NCBI GenBank assembly: GCA_023433405.1
Contig: JAEZCT010000041.1
Coordinates: 31,000-94,999, forward strand
Length of the DNA stretch: 64,000 bases
Direction: 5' to 3'
Source: Bacillota bacterium
GTDB taxonomy: Bacteria; Bacillota; Clostridia; Oscillospirales; Ruminococcaceae
The position numbers and the translations under genes were made by a program. The notes beneath the pieces were generated by a model. That model searched no databases and was not told where the DNA came from. It saw nothing but the letters and a program-made list of their open reading frames with translations. Positions 55,181-63,680 of the stretch are shown one piece after another; within the stretch, counting starts at the first letter, position 1, and each line of letters starts with the position of its first letter.

Positions 55181-56401
55181 ATGAAACGGTTAATTCAAAT
55201 GCTCACGGCAATCTGCCTTGCGTTTTCGGTTATGGCGTTGACAGCGGCGGCGGTGATTGGCGCGCAGCTCCCGGATGATTTTCTGGTGGAAGCGGGTCAG
55301 CAGCTGCTCCTTAATGATAATATAAAAGAAGGAACAAAACAAGGGGTTCTCGACCGAAAGGCAGCAGGAGAGAGCTACCAGGCTCAGCTGAGCATCTTTG
55401 GCATCATACCTATTAAAGATGTCAACGTATCAGTGGTTTCTGCCCGTACAGTCATCCCCTGTGGCACACCCTTTGGCATAAAGATGTTCACAGACGGCGT
55501 GGTAGTAGTAGGACTTACCGATGTGGAAAATTCAGGCGGCATGATTAACCCCGCCAAAAAGGCAGGGATTCAAGTCGGTGACGTAATAACCGATATTAAT
55601 GGCAGAGCGATTGTTACCAACGAAGAAATTGCCGAAATAATTTCAAAATCCAACGGAGCGGCGCTTACAATAACATATAAGCGTGACGGCAAGGTATATT
55701 CCGCAACGTTAAACCCGGTAAAGGCAAAGGGGGATAACCGCTACAAGGCCGGTATTTGGGTAAGAGACAGCTCGGCGGGAATAGGAACAATCACCTTTTA
55801 TGACCCCACGAGCGGTTTGTTTGGTGGCTTGGGGCACCCGGTTTGCGATGTGGATACCGGAGAGATCCTGCCGCTGATGAGCGGCGAGGTTGTTAACGTA
55901 ACCATTACTGGCGTAACAAAAGGAATTCCGGGGCTTCCCGGAGAGTTAAAGGGAAGCTTTAACAGCAATGGTGCGGAAGGAAGCCTAATTGTAAACACGC
56001 AGGCGGGTCTGTATGGGATGTTAAATCAAAGCCCAAGCAAGCATACGGCGATGCCCGTCGCGCTGAAACAACAGGTGAAGGAAGGCAGGGCCACTATCTT
56101 AAGCACCATAGACGGTATGGAGCCGAGAGAGTACGAGATTATGATTGAAAAGGTAGATATGGGGGACACAAATCCGACTAAAAATCTGATTATCCGCATC
56201 ACAGACCCCAAACTACTAAATGTCACAGGTGGAATCGTACAAGGAATGAGCGGAAGCCCAATTTTGCAAGACGGAATGCTTGTAGGTGCCGTGACCCATG
56301 TATTTGTAAACGACCCTGCCAGGGGGTATGGTATCTTTGCCGAGAATATGCTTAATCAGGCCGAGAGCCTGCGTAATACCGCCAAAGCGAAGGCTTCATG
56401 A
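55181..56401 (+). CDS. spoIVB: SpoIVB serine peptidase (stage IV sporulation protein B)
   Basis: A 406-residue protein with an N-terminal membrane anchor/signal segment, a PDZ domain (about residues 100-185, MINPAKKAGIQVGDVITDIN) and the SpoIVB S55 peptidase domain with the catalytic histidine in GLGHPVCD and serine in GMSGSPIL. In sporulation it is made in the forespore, secreted into the space between membranes and cleaves SpoIVFA to start SpoIVFB-dependent sigma-K activation. Length and order of domains match the family. GGGAAAGG precedes the ATG. The next gene is spo0A, a conserved neighbour in spore formers. Confidence 0.95.
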   Translation: MKRLIQMLTAICLAFSVMALTAAAVIGAQLPDDFLVEAGQQLLLNDNIKEGTKQGVLDRKAAGESYQAQLSIFGIIPIKDVNVSVVSARTVIPCGTPFGIKMFTDGVVVVGLTDVENSGGMINPAKKAGIQVGDVITDINGRAIVTNEEIAEIISKSNGAALTITYKRDGKVYSATLNPVKAKGDNRYKAGIWVRDSSAGIGTITFYDPTSGLFGGLGHPVCDVDTGEILPLMSGEVVNVTITGVTKGIPGLPGELKGSFNSNGAEGSLIVNTQAGLYGMLNQSPSKHTAMPVALKQQVKEGRATILSTIDGMEPREYEIMIEKVDMGDTNPTKNLIIRITDPKLLNVTGGIVQGMSGSPILQDGMLVGAVTHVFVNDPARGYGIFAENMLNQAESLRNTAKAKAS

Positions 56402-56667
56402 GTGCTTTTTTTGAAGAAAAAGCGTGTTAGTTTCTGTTAATTCCTCACTTTTTTTTCTGCGGTGATAGTACTGGCGCCTTGTGAAAACAGCACAACTTAT
56501 ATTCTAAATTTCTAATATAATTGTTATATTAATGCTGGAATCCTATATCTACCACTTGGTGGGGGGCGAAAAATCGAAATTTCTGTTGCGCGGCTCGAAA
56601 AAACACCTGAAAAACATGAAATAGGACTAAATAAATAGAAAATTGTTGATGTTGTGCAAAAAACCTC

Positions 56668-56696
56668 TTGCCTAGCAAAGAAAAAAGAGATATAAT
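56668..56696 (+). promoter_or_regulatory. Upstream spo0A promoter
   Basis: TTGCCT at 56668-56673 and TATAAT at 56691-56696 with a 17-bp spacer, about 240 bases before the spo0A start. Confidence 0.7.
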
Positions 56697-56872
56697 TCTA
56701 ATGACTCCAACCACAATATTCAATAGTTTTACAATGTTTTGAAGGTGGATCTACGGGGCGACGATAGTTCTGATAAACAGAGAAAATGCTACCATAATAA
56801 TTTTCATATTTATCTTAGCGACACAGAATTATTTACGGTTATGTAGGATACAGATCTATCCTTAAAAACTCC

Positions 56873-56901
56873 TTGCAATATTTACCATAATATGGTAATA
56901 T
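56873..56901 (+). promoter_or_regulatory. Proximal spo0A promoter with overlapping palindrome
   Basis: TTGCAA at 56873-56878 and TAATAT at 56896-56901, 17-bp spacer. The spacer and -10 are covered by TTACCATAATATGGTAA (8-bp arms around one base), a possible operator. A ribosome site GGAGG follows. Confidence 0.6.
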
Positions 56902-56937
56902 AGCCTTAAATCAAAGGAGATATAGGAGGAAAGAAAA

Positions 56938-57726
56938 ATGGACGGCACATTGAAGGTTTTGATCGCGGACGACTCAAAGGAATTTGGAGGTTTATGCACA
57001 GAGGTACTCAAATCGCGTGGCTTTCTGCCCGTTACCACCCCCAAAAACGGGAGTAAGCTGGTGGAAAAAATTGAAGAGCTAAACCCGGATGTGGTGCTTA
57101 CGGATGTATTTCTGCCTCACATTGACGCCATTGGCGTTATGAAGACGGTTTCAGCGAATAAAAGCATCATAAAAAAGCCCATGTTTATGATTATGTCCGG
57201 CTACGACAACCCGATGCTGGAGCGCGAGGTTCTTTCAGCCGGTGCGGCATTCTATTTTTTGAAACCCTTTGATCTTGAAATCCTTGCCGACCGCATCACC
57301 AACATGGCTGGTATTTCAAGCGGAGCAAAATCCGCGTTTGGCGAGGTACACGCCGCGCGCGCCCAGCCGATGGATCTTGAGCTGATGGTGACGGACATTA
57401 TCCTGCAAATCGGCGTGCCGGCGCACATCAAGGGTTATCATTATCTTCGCGAGGCCATTATGCTCAGCGTAAAGGACAGCGAGATGATTAATTCAGTCAC
57501 AAAGCTCCTGTACCCCACGGTGGCAAAGCGCTTTGATACCACCTCATCCCGCGTAGAGCGCGCCATCCGCCACGCCATCGAGGTTGCATGGGATCGCGGC
57601 GATTTAGATACCCTTAACTCCTATTTTGGCTACACCATCAACGGGGTGCGCGGAAAGCCCACGAATTCTGAGTTTATTGCGATGATCTCCGATAAGCTGC
57701 GTCTGAGGATGCGTAACGCGATATAG
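56938..57726 (+). CDS. spo0A: Sporulation master regulator Spo0A
   Basis: A 262-residue response regulator. The receiver domain has the acidic pair Asp11-Asp12, phosphoacceptor Asp56 (VVLTDVFLPHID) and the lysine in FYFLKPFD. The C-terminal Spo0A DNA-binding domain is nearly invariant: VPAHIKGYHYLREAIM, VTKLLYPTVAKRFDTTSSRV, ERAIRHAIEVAWDRGD. It binds 0A boxes and launches sporulation. AGGAGGAAAG precedes the ATG. The receiver differs in details (a Phe at residue 16 and Pro at 60) but keeps the key residues. Two promoters precede it. Confidence 0.98.
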   Translation: MDGTLKVLIADDSKEFGGLCTEVLKSRGFLPVTTPKNGSKLVEKIEELNPDVVLTDVFLPHIDAIGVMKTVSANKSIIKKPMFMIMSGYDNPMLEREVLSAGAAFYFLKPFDLEILADRITNMAGISSGAKSAFGEVHAARAQPMDLELMVTDIILQIGVPAHIKGYHYLREAIMLSVKDSEMINSVTKLLYPTVAKRFDTTSSRVERAIRHAIEVAWDRGDLDTLNSYFGYTINGVRGKPTNSEFIAMISDKLRLRMRNAI

Positions 57727-57749
57727 CTTTCTGGTCTTCAAAACAAAAC

Positions 57750-57796
57750 AAACGGCGGTTAACGGAAACGACCTGTATTCCGGAGACCGCCGTTTT
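57750..57796 (+). terminator. Terminator of spo0A
   Basis: Outer stem AAACGGCGGT (57750-57759) with ACCGCCGTTT (57786-57795) and an inner CGGAA/TTCCG stem; ends in TTTT. Confidence 0.85.
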
Positions 57797-57979
57797 ACAA
57801 TGAGGATATCGAAACCTGAAAAAAGTATCCTCCAAATTCCGCTTAGCGGTTTATTTTTAAGACCCATCGCTTAACATTAAACATACTAGACGAATTTGTA
57901 TGAAGAACTTACCTCGCGGGTTTGAAACTGAGAGCCATAAGTGGTATAATAAGCGTTGTAAACAAATGCCTGGCTGTGG

Positions 57980-58087
57980 CTAATACTATTTTCCGATCAA
58001 AGTATTGATAAAAAACCCGCGTCAAAACCTACATATTAAAGCTTTTGACTTGATTTTTTATATACTTTTCAATTGGATAATAATATA
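57980..58087. repeat. Miniature palindromic element, copy 3
   Basis: Left end TAATACTATTTTCCGATCAA, right end (other strand) TATATTATTATCCAATTGAA, inner arms ending GTCAAAA and TTTTGAC. About 107 bp, directly upstream of the ATPase gene at 58112. Confidence 0.8.
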
Positions 58088-58111
58088 AGCAGCTGAAAGG
58101 TCGCGATTAAA

Positions 58112-58777
58112 TTGAATCTTGCGCTGTCTCAATTTACCGTCATCACCGGTCATTACGGGTGTGGCAAAACAAATTTAGCAGTGAACTTGGCTTTGGACCT
58201 CGCCCGGCAGGGGGGGCGTGTTACGGTTGTGGACCTGGATATTGTGAACCCGTATTACCGTTCCACAGATTTTGACCGGCTGTTTCGTGAAAACCATATT
58301 GAGTTAATTGCGCCTCCTTACGCGAACTCTAATCTTGATTTACCGGTCATTTCCGCCCAGGTCTTTTCCGTATTTTCCAAGGCGGAGGGCTATACCATAT
58401 TTGATGTAGGCGGTGATGACGCGGGTGCTGTTGCGCTTGGGATGTTTCGCGCCCATTTTCAAAAAGTGGACTATCAGATGCTGTATGTCATCAATCGCTA
58501 TCGTTATCTTACCCGCACGGCGGCAGAGGCATGTGCGCTCGCGCGGGACATAGTCCTTGCCTCACGTCTGGAGGTAACGGGCGTAGTGAACAACTCGAAC
58601 CTTGGGCGCGAAACGCAGCCCGGGGATATTGACGCGTCCGCAGGCTTTGCAAACGAGGTCTGCAAAACATTGGGGGTACCGTTAATTTGCACCGCGGCCA
58701 TGCGCGGCATCTCGGCGGACGTAAAGGCGGACAAGCTCTATCCTGTGGATAATTTCATAAAAAACGTTTGGGATTAA
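58112..58777 (+). CDS. ParA/MinD-like P-loop ATPase
   Basis: A 221-residue cytoplasmic protein with Walker A GHYGCGKT (13-20), followed by VTVVDLDIVNPYYRSTDF and YTIFDVGGDDAGAVALG in the Walker B position, as in the SIMIBI class. It starts with TTG after GAAAGGTC. The next gene, 63 bases on, encodes the ferredoxin subunit of a 2-oxoacid oxidoreductase, so it may be co-transcribed and serve Fe-S or cofactor loading of that complex; this is inferred from position only. Confidence 0.85.
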   Translation: MNLALSQFTVITGHYGCGKTNLAVNLALDLARQGGRVTVVDLDIVNPYYRSTDFDRLFRENHIELIAPPYANSNLDLPVISAQVFSVFSKAEGYTIFDVGGDDAGAVALGMFRAHFQKVDYQMLYVINRYRYLTRTAAEACALARDIVLASRLEVTGVVNNSNLGRETQPGDIDASAGFANEVCKTLGVPLICTAAMRGISADVKADKLYPVDNFIKNVWD

Positions 58778-58840
58778 AAATTATCGTCATTTTAGGTTAA
58801 ATATTGGGTCAAACGATCAATTGGTATTGGAGGTTTGAAT

Positions 58841-59047
58841 ATGGGGAAAATCACAGTCAAAGAGAATGTCTGCAAGGGCTGCGGGCTATGCGTGCTTGCC
58901 TGCCCGAAAAAGATTATTCGGCTCTCGCAGGAACGCATTAACGTAAAGGGATACCATCCGGCAGAGGTTGTTGAGATGGAGAAATGCATAGGATGCGCGA
59001 TGTGCGCCACCATGTGTCCCGATGTCGCGATTACAGTGGAAAGGTAG
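58841..59047 (+). CDS. korD: 2-oxoacid:ferredoxin oxidoreductase, delta (ferredoxin) subunit
   Basis: A 68-residue two-cluster ferredoxin with two complete CxxCxxCxxxCP motifs (CKGCGLCVLACP and CIGCAMCATMCP), each set holding a [4Fe-4S] centre. It passes electrons from the oxidoreductase to free ferredoxin. ATG 58841 is chosen because GGAGG lies 7 bases upstream. It is first in the korD-korA-korB-korC order; korA starts 11 bases after its stop. Confidence 0.93.
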   Translation: MGKITVKENVCKGCGLCVLACPKKIIRLSQERINVKGYHPAEVVEMEKCIGCAMCATMCPDVAITVER

Positions 59048-59058
59048 GGGATTGACTT

Positions 59059-60123
59059 ATGACAGAAAAGGTTCTGATGAAGGGCAACGAAGCCCTGGCG
59101 GAAGCAGCCATACAGGCGGGATGCCGCCATTTTTTTGGTTATCCCATCACACCCCAAACCGAGCTAAGCGCGTATATGTCAAAGCGTATGCCAAAGCTTG
59201 GCGGAACGTTTTTGCAGGCGGAATCGGAGGTCGCGGCAATAAACATGGTTCTTGGCGCGGCAGCGGCCGGTGTGCGTGCCATGACCTCCTCCTCCTCTCC
59301 CGGTATCAGCCTGAAATCGGAGGGTGTGTCGTATATCGCGGGCTCCGACCTGCCCTGCGTGATTATAAACGTCCAGCGCGGCGGCCCGGGGCTTGGGGGT
59401 ATTCAGCCCTCCCAGGCGGATTACTGGCAGGCCACCAAGGCGTTGGGTCACGGAGATTTTCAGCTCATCGTATACGCGCCGTCCACCGTGCAGGAGATGG
59501 TAAGTATGATCTTTCGGGCCTTTGATAAGGCGGATGAATACCGTGTGCCCGCCATGATTCTCGCAGATGGGATGCTTGGCCAGATGATGGAGCCGGTGCA
59601 GTTTCCGGAAAAGGCACAAACCGCGAAGGTGGAAAAACCCTGGGCTTCAAACGGTCACGGCAACAAACGGGCGCATAACGTCGTTAACTCCCTGTACTTA
59701 AAGCCTCATGACTTGGAAGCGCATATTGTTGAACGCTTTGCGCGTTATGACAAAATAAAGGCGAGCGAAGTACTGGTTGAGGATTATTATATGGAAGACG
59801 CGGAGTATGCGGTGGTTGCTTACGGCGCAACGGCGCGCATTGTAAAAAGTGCCGTAAAATCAGCGCGTGAGCAGGGCATTAAGGCAGGCGCCATCCGGCC
59901 GATTACGCTTTGGCCGTTCCCGCAAAAGGAGATTGCCGAAGCCGCGGCGCGGGTAAAGAAGTTCTTGTGTGTAGAGATGAGTATGGGGCAGATGGTGGAG
60001 GATGTCCGCCTTGCCGTAAACGGCGCGCGCCCTGTGGAATTTTTCGGGCGAACCGGCGGTATCATCCCAACCCCCGCCGAGGTGCTGGAACAGATTCATA
60101 AGCTTACGGGAGGTGACCGATAA
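59059..60123 (+). CDS. korA: 2-oxoacid:ferredoxin oxidoreductase, alpha subunit
   Basis: A 354-residue subunit of the CoA-dependent oxidative decarboxylation of a 2-oxoacid (2-oxoglutarate or branched-chain 2-oxoacids; the sequence alone does not settle which). MKGNEALAEAAIQAGCRHFF with GYPITPQTELSAYM, EVAAINMVLGAAAAGVRAMT and TSSSSPGISLKSEG are typical of KorA/VorB. The C-terminal part EYAVVAYGATARIVKSAV and RPITLWPFP belong to the transketolase-like domain II. The stop overlaps the korB ATG by one base. Confidence 0.94.
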   Translation: MTEKVLMKGNEALAEAAIQAGCRHFFGYPITPQTELSAYMSKRMPKLGGTFLQAESEVAAINMVLGAAAAGVRAMTSSSSPGISLKSEGVSYIAGSDLPCVIINVQRGGPGLGGIQPSQADYWQATKALGHGDFQLIVYAPSTVQEMVSMIFRAFDKADEYRVPAMILADGMLGQMMEPVQFPEKAQTAKVEKPWASNGHGNKRAHNVVNSLYLKPHDLEAHIVERFARYDKIKASEVLVEDYYMEDAEYAVVAYGATARIVKSAVKSAREQGIKAGAIRPITLWPFPQKEIAEAAARVKKFLCVEMSMGQMVEDVRLAVNGARPVEFFGRTGGIIPTPAEVLEQIHKLTGGDR

Positions 60124-60875
60124 TGGCGGTCGTATTTGAAAAGCCCCATTCACTCTCCGATTTACCCTTCCACTATTGTCCGGGCTGTACCCACGGCATC
60201 ATTCATCGCCTGGTAGCCGAAACACTGGACGAGCTGGGTGTGGAAGGCCGCGCCGTCGGTGTAGCGCCCGTTGGCTGTGCGGTAATGGCTTACGATTATT
60301 TTAGCTGCGATATGGTTCAGGCCCCCCACGGCAGAGCGCCTGCCGTCGCGACGGGACTCAAACGCGCGCTGCCTGACGGCGTGATTTTCACCTACCAGGG
60401 GGATGGCGATCTCGCCGCCATTGGCACCGCCGAAACCGTACATGCGGCGACGCGGGGTGAAAATATTACCATTATCTTTGTCAACAATGCCATCTACGGC
60501 ATGACGGGCGGTCAAATGGCTCCCACCACCCTGCCGGGTCAGGTTACTCAAACCACCCCCTACGGTCGAGATGTTTCCACTGCGGGTCATCCCATCCGCA
60601 TGTGCGAGATGCTTTCTACCCTTGACGGTGTCGCCTATGCGGAGAGAGTCTCTGTGGACGCGGTGCCAAATATTAAAAAGGCAAAGGCCGCGATTAAGAA
60701 GGCGTTCACCGCGCAGCTGGAAAATAAAGGGTTTACCATCGTGGAGGTGCTCTCAACCTGTCCCACAAACTGGGGACTTACGCCCGCCGATTCGTTGGAT
60801 TGGCTGCGAGCGAACATGATGCCCTATTATCCGCTTGGTGTATATACCGACAAAACCAAGGAGGGTACCCTTTAA
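60123..60875 (+). CDS. korB: 2-oxoacid:ferredoxin oxidoreductase, beta (TPP-binding) subunit
   Basis: A 250-residue subunit that binds thiamine diphosphate through GDGDLAAIGT and the following FVNNAIYGMTGGQ, with FHYCPGCTHGIIHRL at the N-terminus. It carries out decarboxylation with KorA. GGGAGGTGA precedes the ATG. The stop and the korC start share TAATG. Confidence 0.94.
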   Translation: MAVVFEKPHSLSDLPFHYCPGCTHGIIHRLVAETLDELGVEGRAVGVAPVGCAVMAYDYFSCDMVQAPHGRAPAVATGLKRALPDGVIFTYQGDGDLAAIGTAETVHAATRGENITIIFVNNAIYGMTGGQMAPTTLPGQVTQTTPYGRDVSTAGHPIRMCEMLSTLDGVAYAERVSVDAVPNIKKAKAAIKKAFTAQLENKGFTIVEVLSTCPTNWGLTPADSLDWLRANMMPYYPLGVYTDKTKEGTL

Positions 60876-61408
60876 TGAACAGCTATAACATTATTATTGC
60901 GGGGTTTGGCGGGCAGGGCATACTGTTTGCCGGCAAGATTATCGCCTATGCGGGCCTGATTGATGAGAAAGAGATATCGTGGCTGCCCTCGTATGGGCCG
61001 GAAATGCGCGGCGGCACGGCGAATTGCAGTGTGTGCATTTCTCCGGAGCCAATAGGCTCGCCGCTGGTGGTTAACCCCAACGTTCTGGCTGTCATGAACG
61101 GTCCATCCTATGATAAATTTATCGATGGGGTGGAGTCAGGCGGTATAGTGGTGATAGACAGTACACTGATTGCGCAAAAATGCCAGCGCACCGACGTAAA
61201 GGCATATTATGTGGACGCAACGTCGCTTGCGGATGAGCAAGGCCTCAATGGCCTTGCCAACATGATAATGATTGGCAAGGTTTTAAAAGAAACAGGGTTT
61301 TCGTCCTTAGAGACTGTGGAGAAATCAGTTAAAAAGTGTGTTCCGGCTAATAAAGAGCATCTTATTGAAAGCAATATAAAGGCAATCAAGCTCGGCATGA
61401 CCTTATAA
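60875..61408 (+). CDS. korC: 2-oxoacid:ferredoxin oxidoreductase, gamma subunit
   Basis: A 177-residue gamma subunit: IIIAGFGGQGILFAGKIIAY at the start and LPSYGPEMRGGTANCSVCIS, the hallmarks of the family, followed by NVLAVMNGPSYDKF. It completes the complex that acts in anaerobic amino-acid and 2-oxoacid metabolism in the cytoplasm. ATG 60875 overlaps the korB stop; the frame extends further upstream only inside korB. The stop codon TAA is the first triplet of a miniature palindromic element (TAATAC). Confidence 0.94.
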   Translation: MNSYNIIIAGFGGQGILFAGKIIAYAGLIDEKEISWLPSYGPEMRGGTANCSVCISPEPIGSPLVVNPNVLAVMNGPSYDKFIDGVESGGIVVIDSTLIAQKCQRTDVKAYYVDATSLADEQGLNGLANMIMIGKVLKETGFSSLETVEKSVKKCVPANKEHLIESNIKAIKLGMTL

Positions 61409-61636
61409 TACGAATCGCCTCAAAAAATGTAGAATCGCAGATAATATTCCGCGTGAACACCCATAAATAAAGCTTTCCACTTAATTTTTATGCTTTTATA
61501 CTATTATCCGATTAAAAAGTGTATAAAAATCCGCGTCAAAATCTTTAATTTATGGATTTTGACGCGGATTTTTATCAACACTTTTATCGGAGAATAGTAT
61601 TATGCACTGTACACCTTTAAATCGGATATTAGCACA
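61406..61636. repeat. Miniature palindromic element, nested pair (copies 4 and 5)
   Basis: An outer, worn copy (61406-61497 and 61604-61636) is split by an inner, nearly perfect palindrome (about 61498-61603) whose arms share ATAAAAATCCGCGTCAAAAT. TTATGC occurs on both sides of the inner copy (61488-61493, 61600-61605) and may be a target duplication. The outer copy starts at the korC stop codon. Confidence 0.75.
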
Positions 61637-61644
61637 AATCAACA

Positions 61645-61694
61645 AAAACCACAGGAACGCGTCCCGTCTTTACGGGACGCGTTCCTGTGGTTTT
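61645..61694. terminator. Long perfect hairpin between convergent genes
   Basis: Perfect 23-bp arms (61645-61667 and 61672-61694) with a CTTT loop; A4 before and T4 after allow termination in both directions, for korDABC and for the convergent gene ending at 61802. Confidence 0.75.
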
Positions 61695-61801
61695 AGAAGC
61701 GATAGCCGTGAATTCAAATTGCCATAAACGTATAAAACGGAAGCAATAAAATTTCGTTTTTAAACTGGATTCGCGCGAGTACCACGAAATTAGTACGATT
61801 C

Positions 61802-62224
61802 TTACTCGGTCGCAAAATCCTCCGAGTGAAAATTGGAGTAATATCGTCCAACTGTGGCGGTAAACTTTAAAACACAATAATCGGGGTCGGTTACACCCAG
61901 AGGATAATACATGGTATCGCCATGCTTCCAAATCATCTCTTTGCTCGCGGCATCCTGCAAAACCTCCATGGTGCCCTTTAGCATAACGCCGCGAAAGAAC
62001 CGCTTGTCAAAAAAGTAGATACAAGCGTTCGGGTTTATTCGGTACTGCGCTACGCGTTGAGAAGAGGTATTGGTCGTCAAATAAAACGTCCTTAGGCCTT
62101 CTCGTTTTCTTGGCGCAAGCATTGCCTTGGTATTGGGAAAGCCATCCCGATCAACGGAGCTTATTACCGCAACGCTTTGCTTGTCAATAAGGTTTCCTAT
62201 AGTTTTCTGTATGTCTCTTAGCAT
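61802..62224 (-). CDS. Pyridoxamine 5'-phosphate oxidase-like flavin-binding protein
   Basis: A 140-residue split-barrel protein (AVISSVDRDGFPNTKAMLA, FYLTTNTSSQRVAQYRINPN, GVMLKGTMEVLQD) of the PNPOx-like/general stress protein 26 group, which bind FMN or related cofactors. It is too short and lacks features of true pyridoxal biosynthetic oxidase; substrate unknown. AGGAAGGTGG precedes the ATG. Confidence 0.88.
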   Translation of the reverse strand: MLRDIQKTIGNLIDKQSVAVISSVDRDGFPNTKAMLAPRKREGLRTFYLTTNTSSQRVAQYRINPNACIYFFDKRFFRGVMLKGTMEVLQDAASKEMIWKHGDTMYYPLGVTDPDYCVLKFTATVGRYYSNFHSEDFATE

Positions 62225-62298
62225 TCGTCCACCTTCCTGTCATTGCTACGGCTTGTTATTTCCTCGTTATACGCTATTGCATTTTTAAGCAAATAGGC

Positions 62299-63570
62299 TT
62301 AGCGTATTTTTCTGGCCTCAAGATAAAAACGCTTTTCGCTGGCTTCTCCCATCGAGAAGGTTTTGCGCGGCAGTGCGCCGTCCAATATCACGGTGCGAAA
62401 CAGGTCTGCCTTATCCATGCTGGGCAGAATAAACCCAATGTTGCGTTTCTCGTGGGAGAGACGGCTTACCACATCTTCGCCGTGAATGTAGTCGATATGT
62501 CCCCCAAACCGGCTGATATACCGGTCGAGAAAGCCCTGCAGTGTGGCAACCGGCAGGTTACTGGTGGGGTTTTTAATCACCACTGAGCCGCTGCGGCGGG
62601 AGGTGATAAAGCCAAAGCACTGCCCGCCTGAGGAGCCGTATTCACAGTCAAACGAAGAAAATAGCTCGTCGAGCATTTTCTCAGGGTCAACGTGAAACAC
62701 CACACGGTGAATAGCCTCAAATTGCAGGGAATGGTCGTGCAGGTTTACAAGCTCCACCAGGGCATACCGTGCGGGGTGCGCCAGCGCCTGCTCGGCAGGC
62801 AGGGTGGCTGCCAGCTTGTTGTAGCTTTCCTTGGCGGCGGCCAGGGAATGGTTGCCGTCGCCTACGGCAAACAGCAAAGGACTTTTGCCCTTCACGTCGT
62901 ATTTATTGTCAAAATTCTTTTTTAGCGCAAGCTCCTCTAGTGCTGCAAAGATGTTGTTATGCAGCTCCTTGGGGATTAAATAACCCTTAACCGCCCCGCC
63001 TCCCTGCATCAGTGAGAAGTTGTAAAGTGGCTCAAATTCCGATTTGCGGGAGGAAACAGGGGCGATTACCCGGTTGGAGGCATCGTCAATCAGCAGCATA
63101 ACGTGGGGCAGCTCCAGTGGCGCGTTCTCGCGGATTTTAACGCGGGCAGGAATACGCTCCATTACAGTTCCCTCGGTGGCGCGGATTGGGCTGCTTGATT
63201 TTTTGCCGTAGTCATACGCAAGCAGGTCCACCTTGCCAAGGATTCCCTTGCGAACCCAGCCGCTTTTTACGGTGCGTTCCACATAAATTAAGCTGTCAGT
63301 GTATTCGTGGAATATGCCCATGTACAGGAACTCCTGCATCCGGGTGTTGATGTTTTCAATGCGCTCTTCAAAATCCTCTTTGCCCAGATATATCTCGGGC
63401 AGCACAAGCTGCAGCGTAGAGGGCTTTTGACCCACGCGATGCTTAACCTCCTGCCAGTACTGGGGTTCAGAGGTATATTGGTCGCAGGCAACCACGCTCC
63501 AAAGACTCATGTCGGGGACCTCAGGAACCAGAATATCCGCCGCGGAAAAAGGAAGCGACTTGGTAGCCAT
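62299..63570 (-). CDS. DUF1015 domain protein
   Basis: A 423-residue protein, DUF1015 over nearly its whole length (LVPEVPDMSLWSVVACDQYT near the start, LLFAVGDGNHSLAAAKESYN in the middle, AVGDGNHSLA being the family mark). No function is established for the family; it is found with serine or amino-acid metabolism genes in many Clostridia. ATG 63570 is preceded by GGAGG at 8 bases; upstream codons of the open frame are a tandem repeat and not coding. Confidence 0.88.
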   Translation of the reverse strand: MATKSLPFSAADILVPEVPDMSLWSVVACDQYTSEPQYWQEVKHRVGQKPSTLQLVLPEIYLGKEDFEERIENINTRMQEFLYMGIFHEYTDSLIYVERTVKSGWVRKGILGKVDLLAYDYGKKSSSPIRATEGTVMERIPARVKIRENAPLELPHVMLLIDDASNRVIAPVSSRKSEFEPLYNFSLMQGGGAVKGYLIPKELHNNIFAALEELALKKNFDNKYDVKGKSPLLFAVGDGNHSLAAAKESYNKLAATLPAEQALAHPARYALVELVNLHDHSLQFEAIHRVVFHVDPEKMLDELFSSFDCEYGSSGGQCFGFITSRRSGSVVIKNPTSNLPVATLQGFLDRYISRFGGHIDYIHGEDVVSRLSHEKRNIGFILPSMDKADLFRTVILDGALPRKTFSMGEASEKRFYLEARKIR

Positions 63571-63584
63571 TGCGATTTCCTCCA

Positions 63585-63614
63585 TTTGCATCCCTTTGCA
63601 TCCCTTTGCATCCC
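63585..63614. repeat. Tandem repeat, 3 x 10 bp
   Basis: TTTGCATCCC three times in a row, immediately upstream of the DUF1015 gene ribosome site, within its 5' leader. Confidence 0.8.
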
Positions 63615-63660
63615 TGTACACCGTCCCCCAAATTCTACGCGATGACTGCTCTCGTTTTAA

Positions 63661-63680
63661 AGCATACCTTGTGGTATGCT
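63661..63680. other. Perfect palindrome, possible operator
   Basis: AGCATACC (63661-63668) and GGTATGCT (63673-63680) around TTGT, about 90 bases upstream of the DUF1015 start. It may be a regulator site of that promoter region. Confidence 0.4.
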
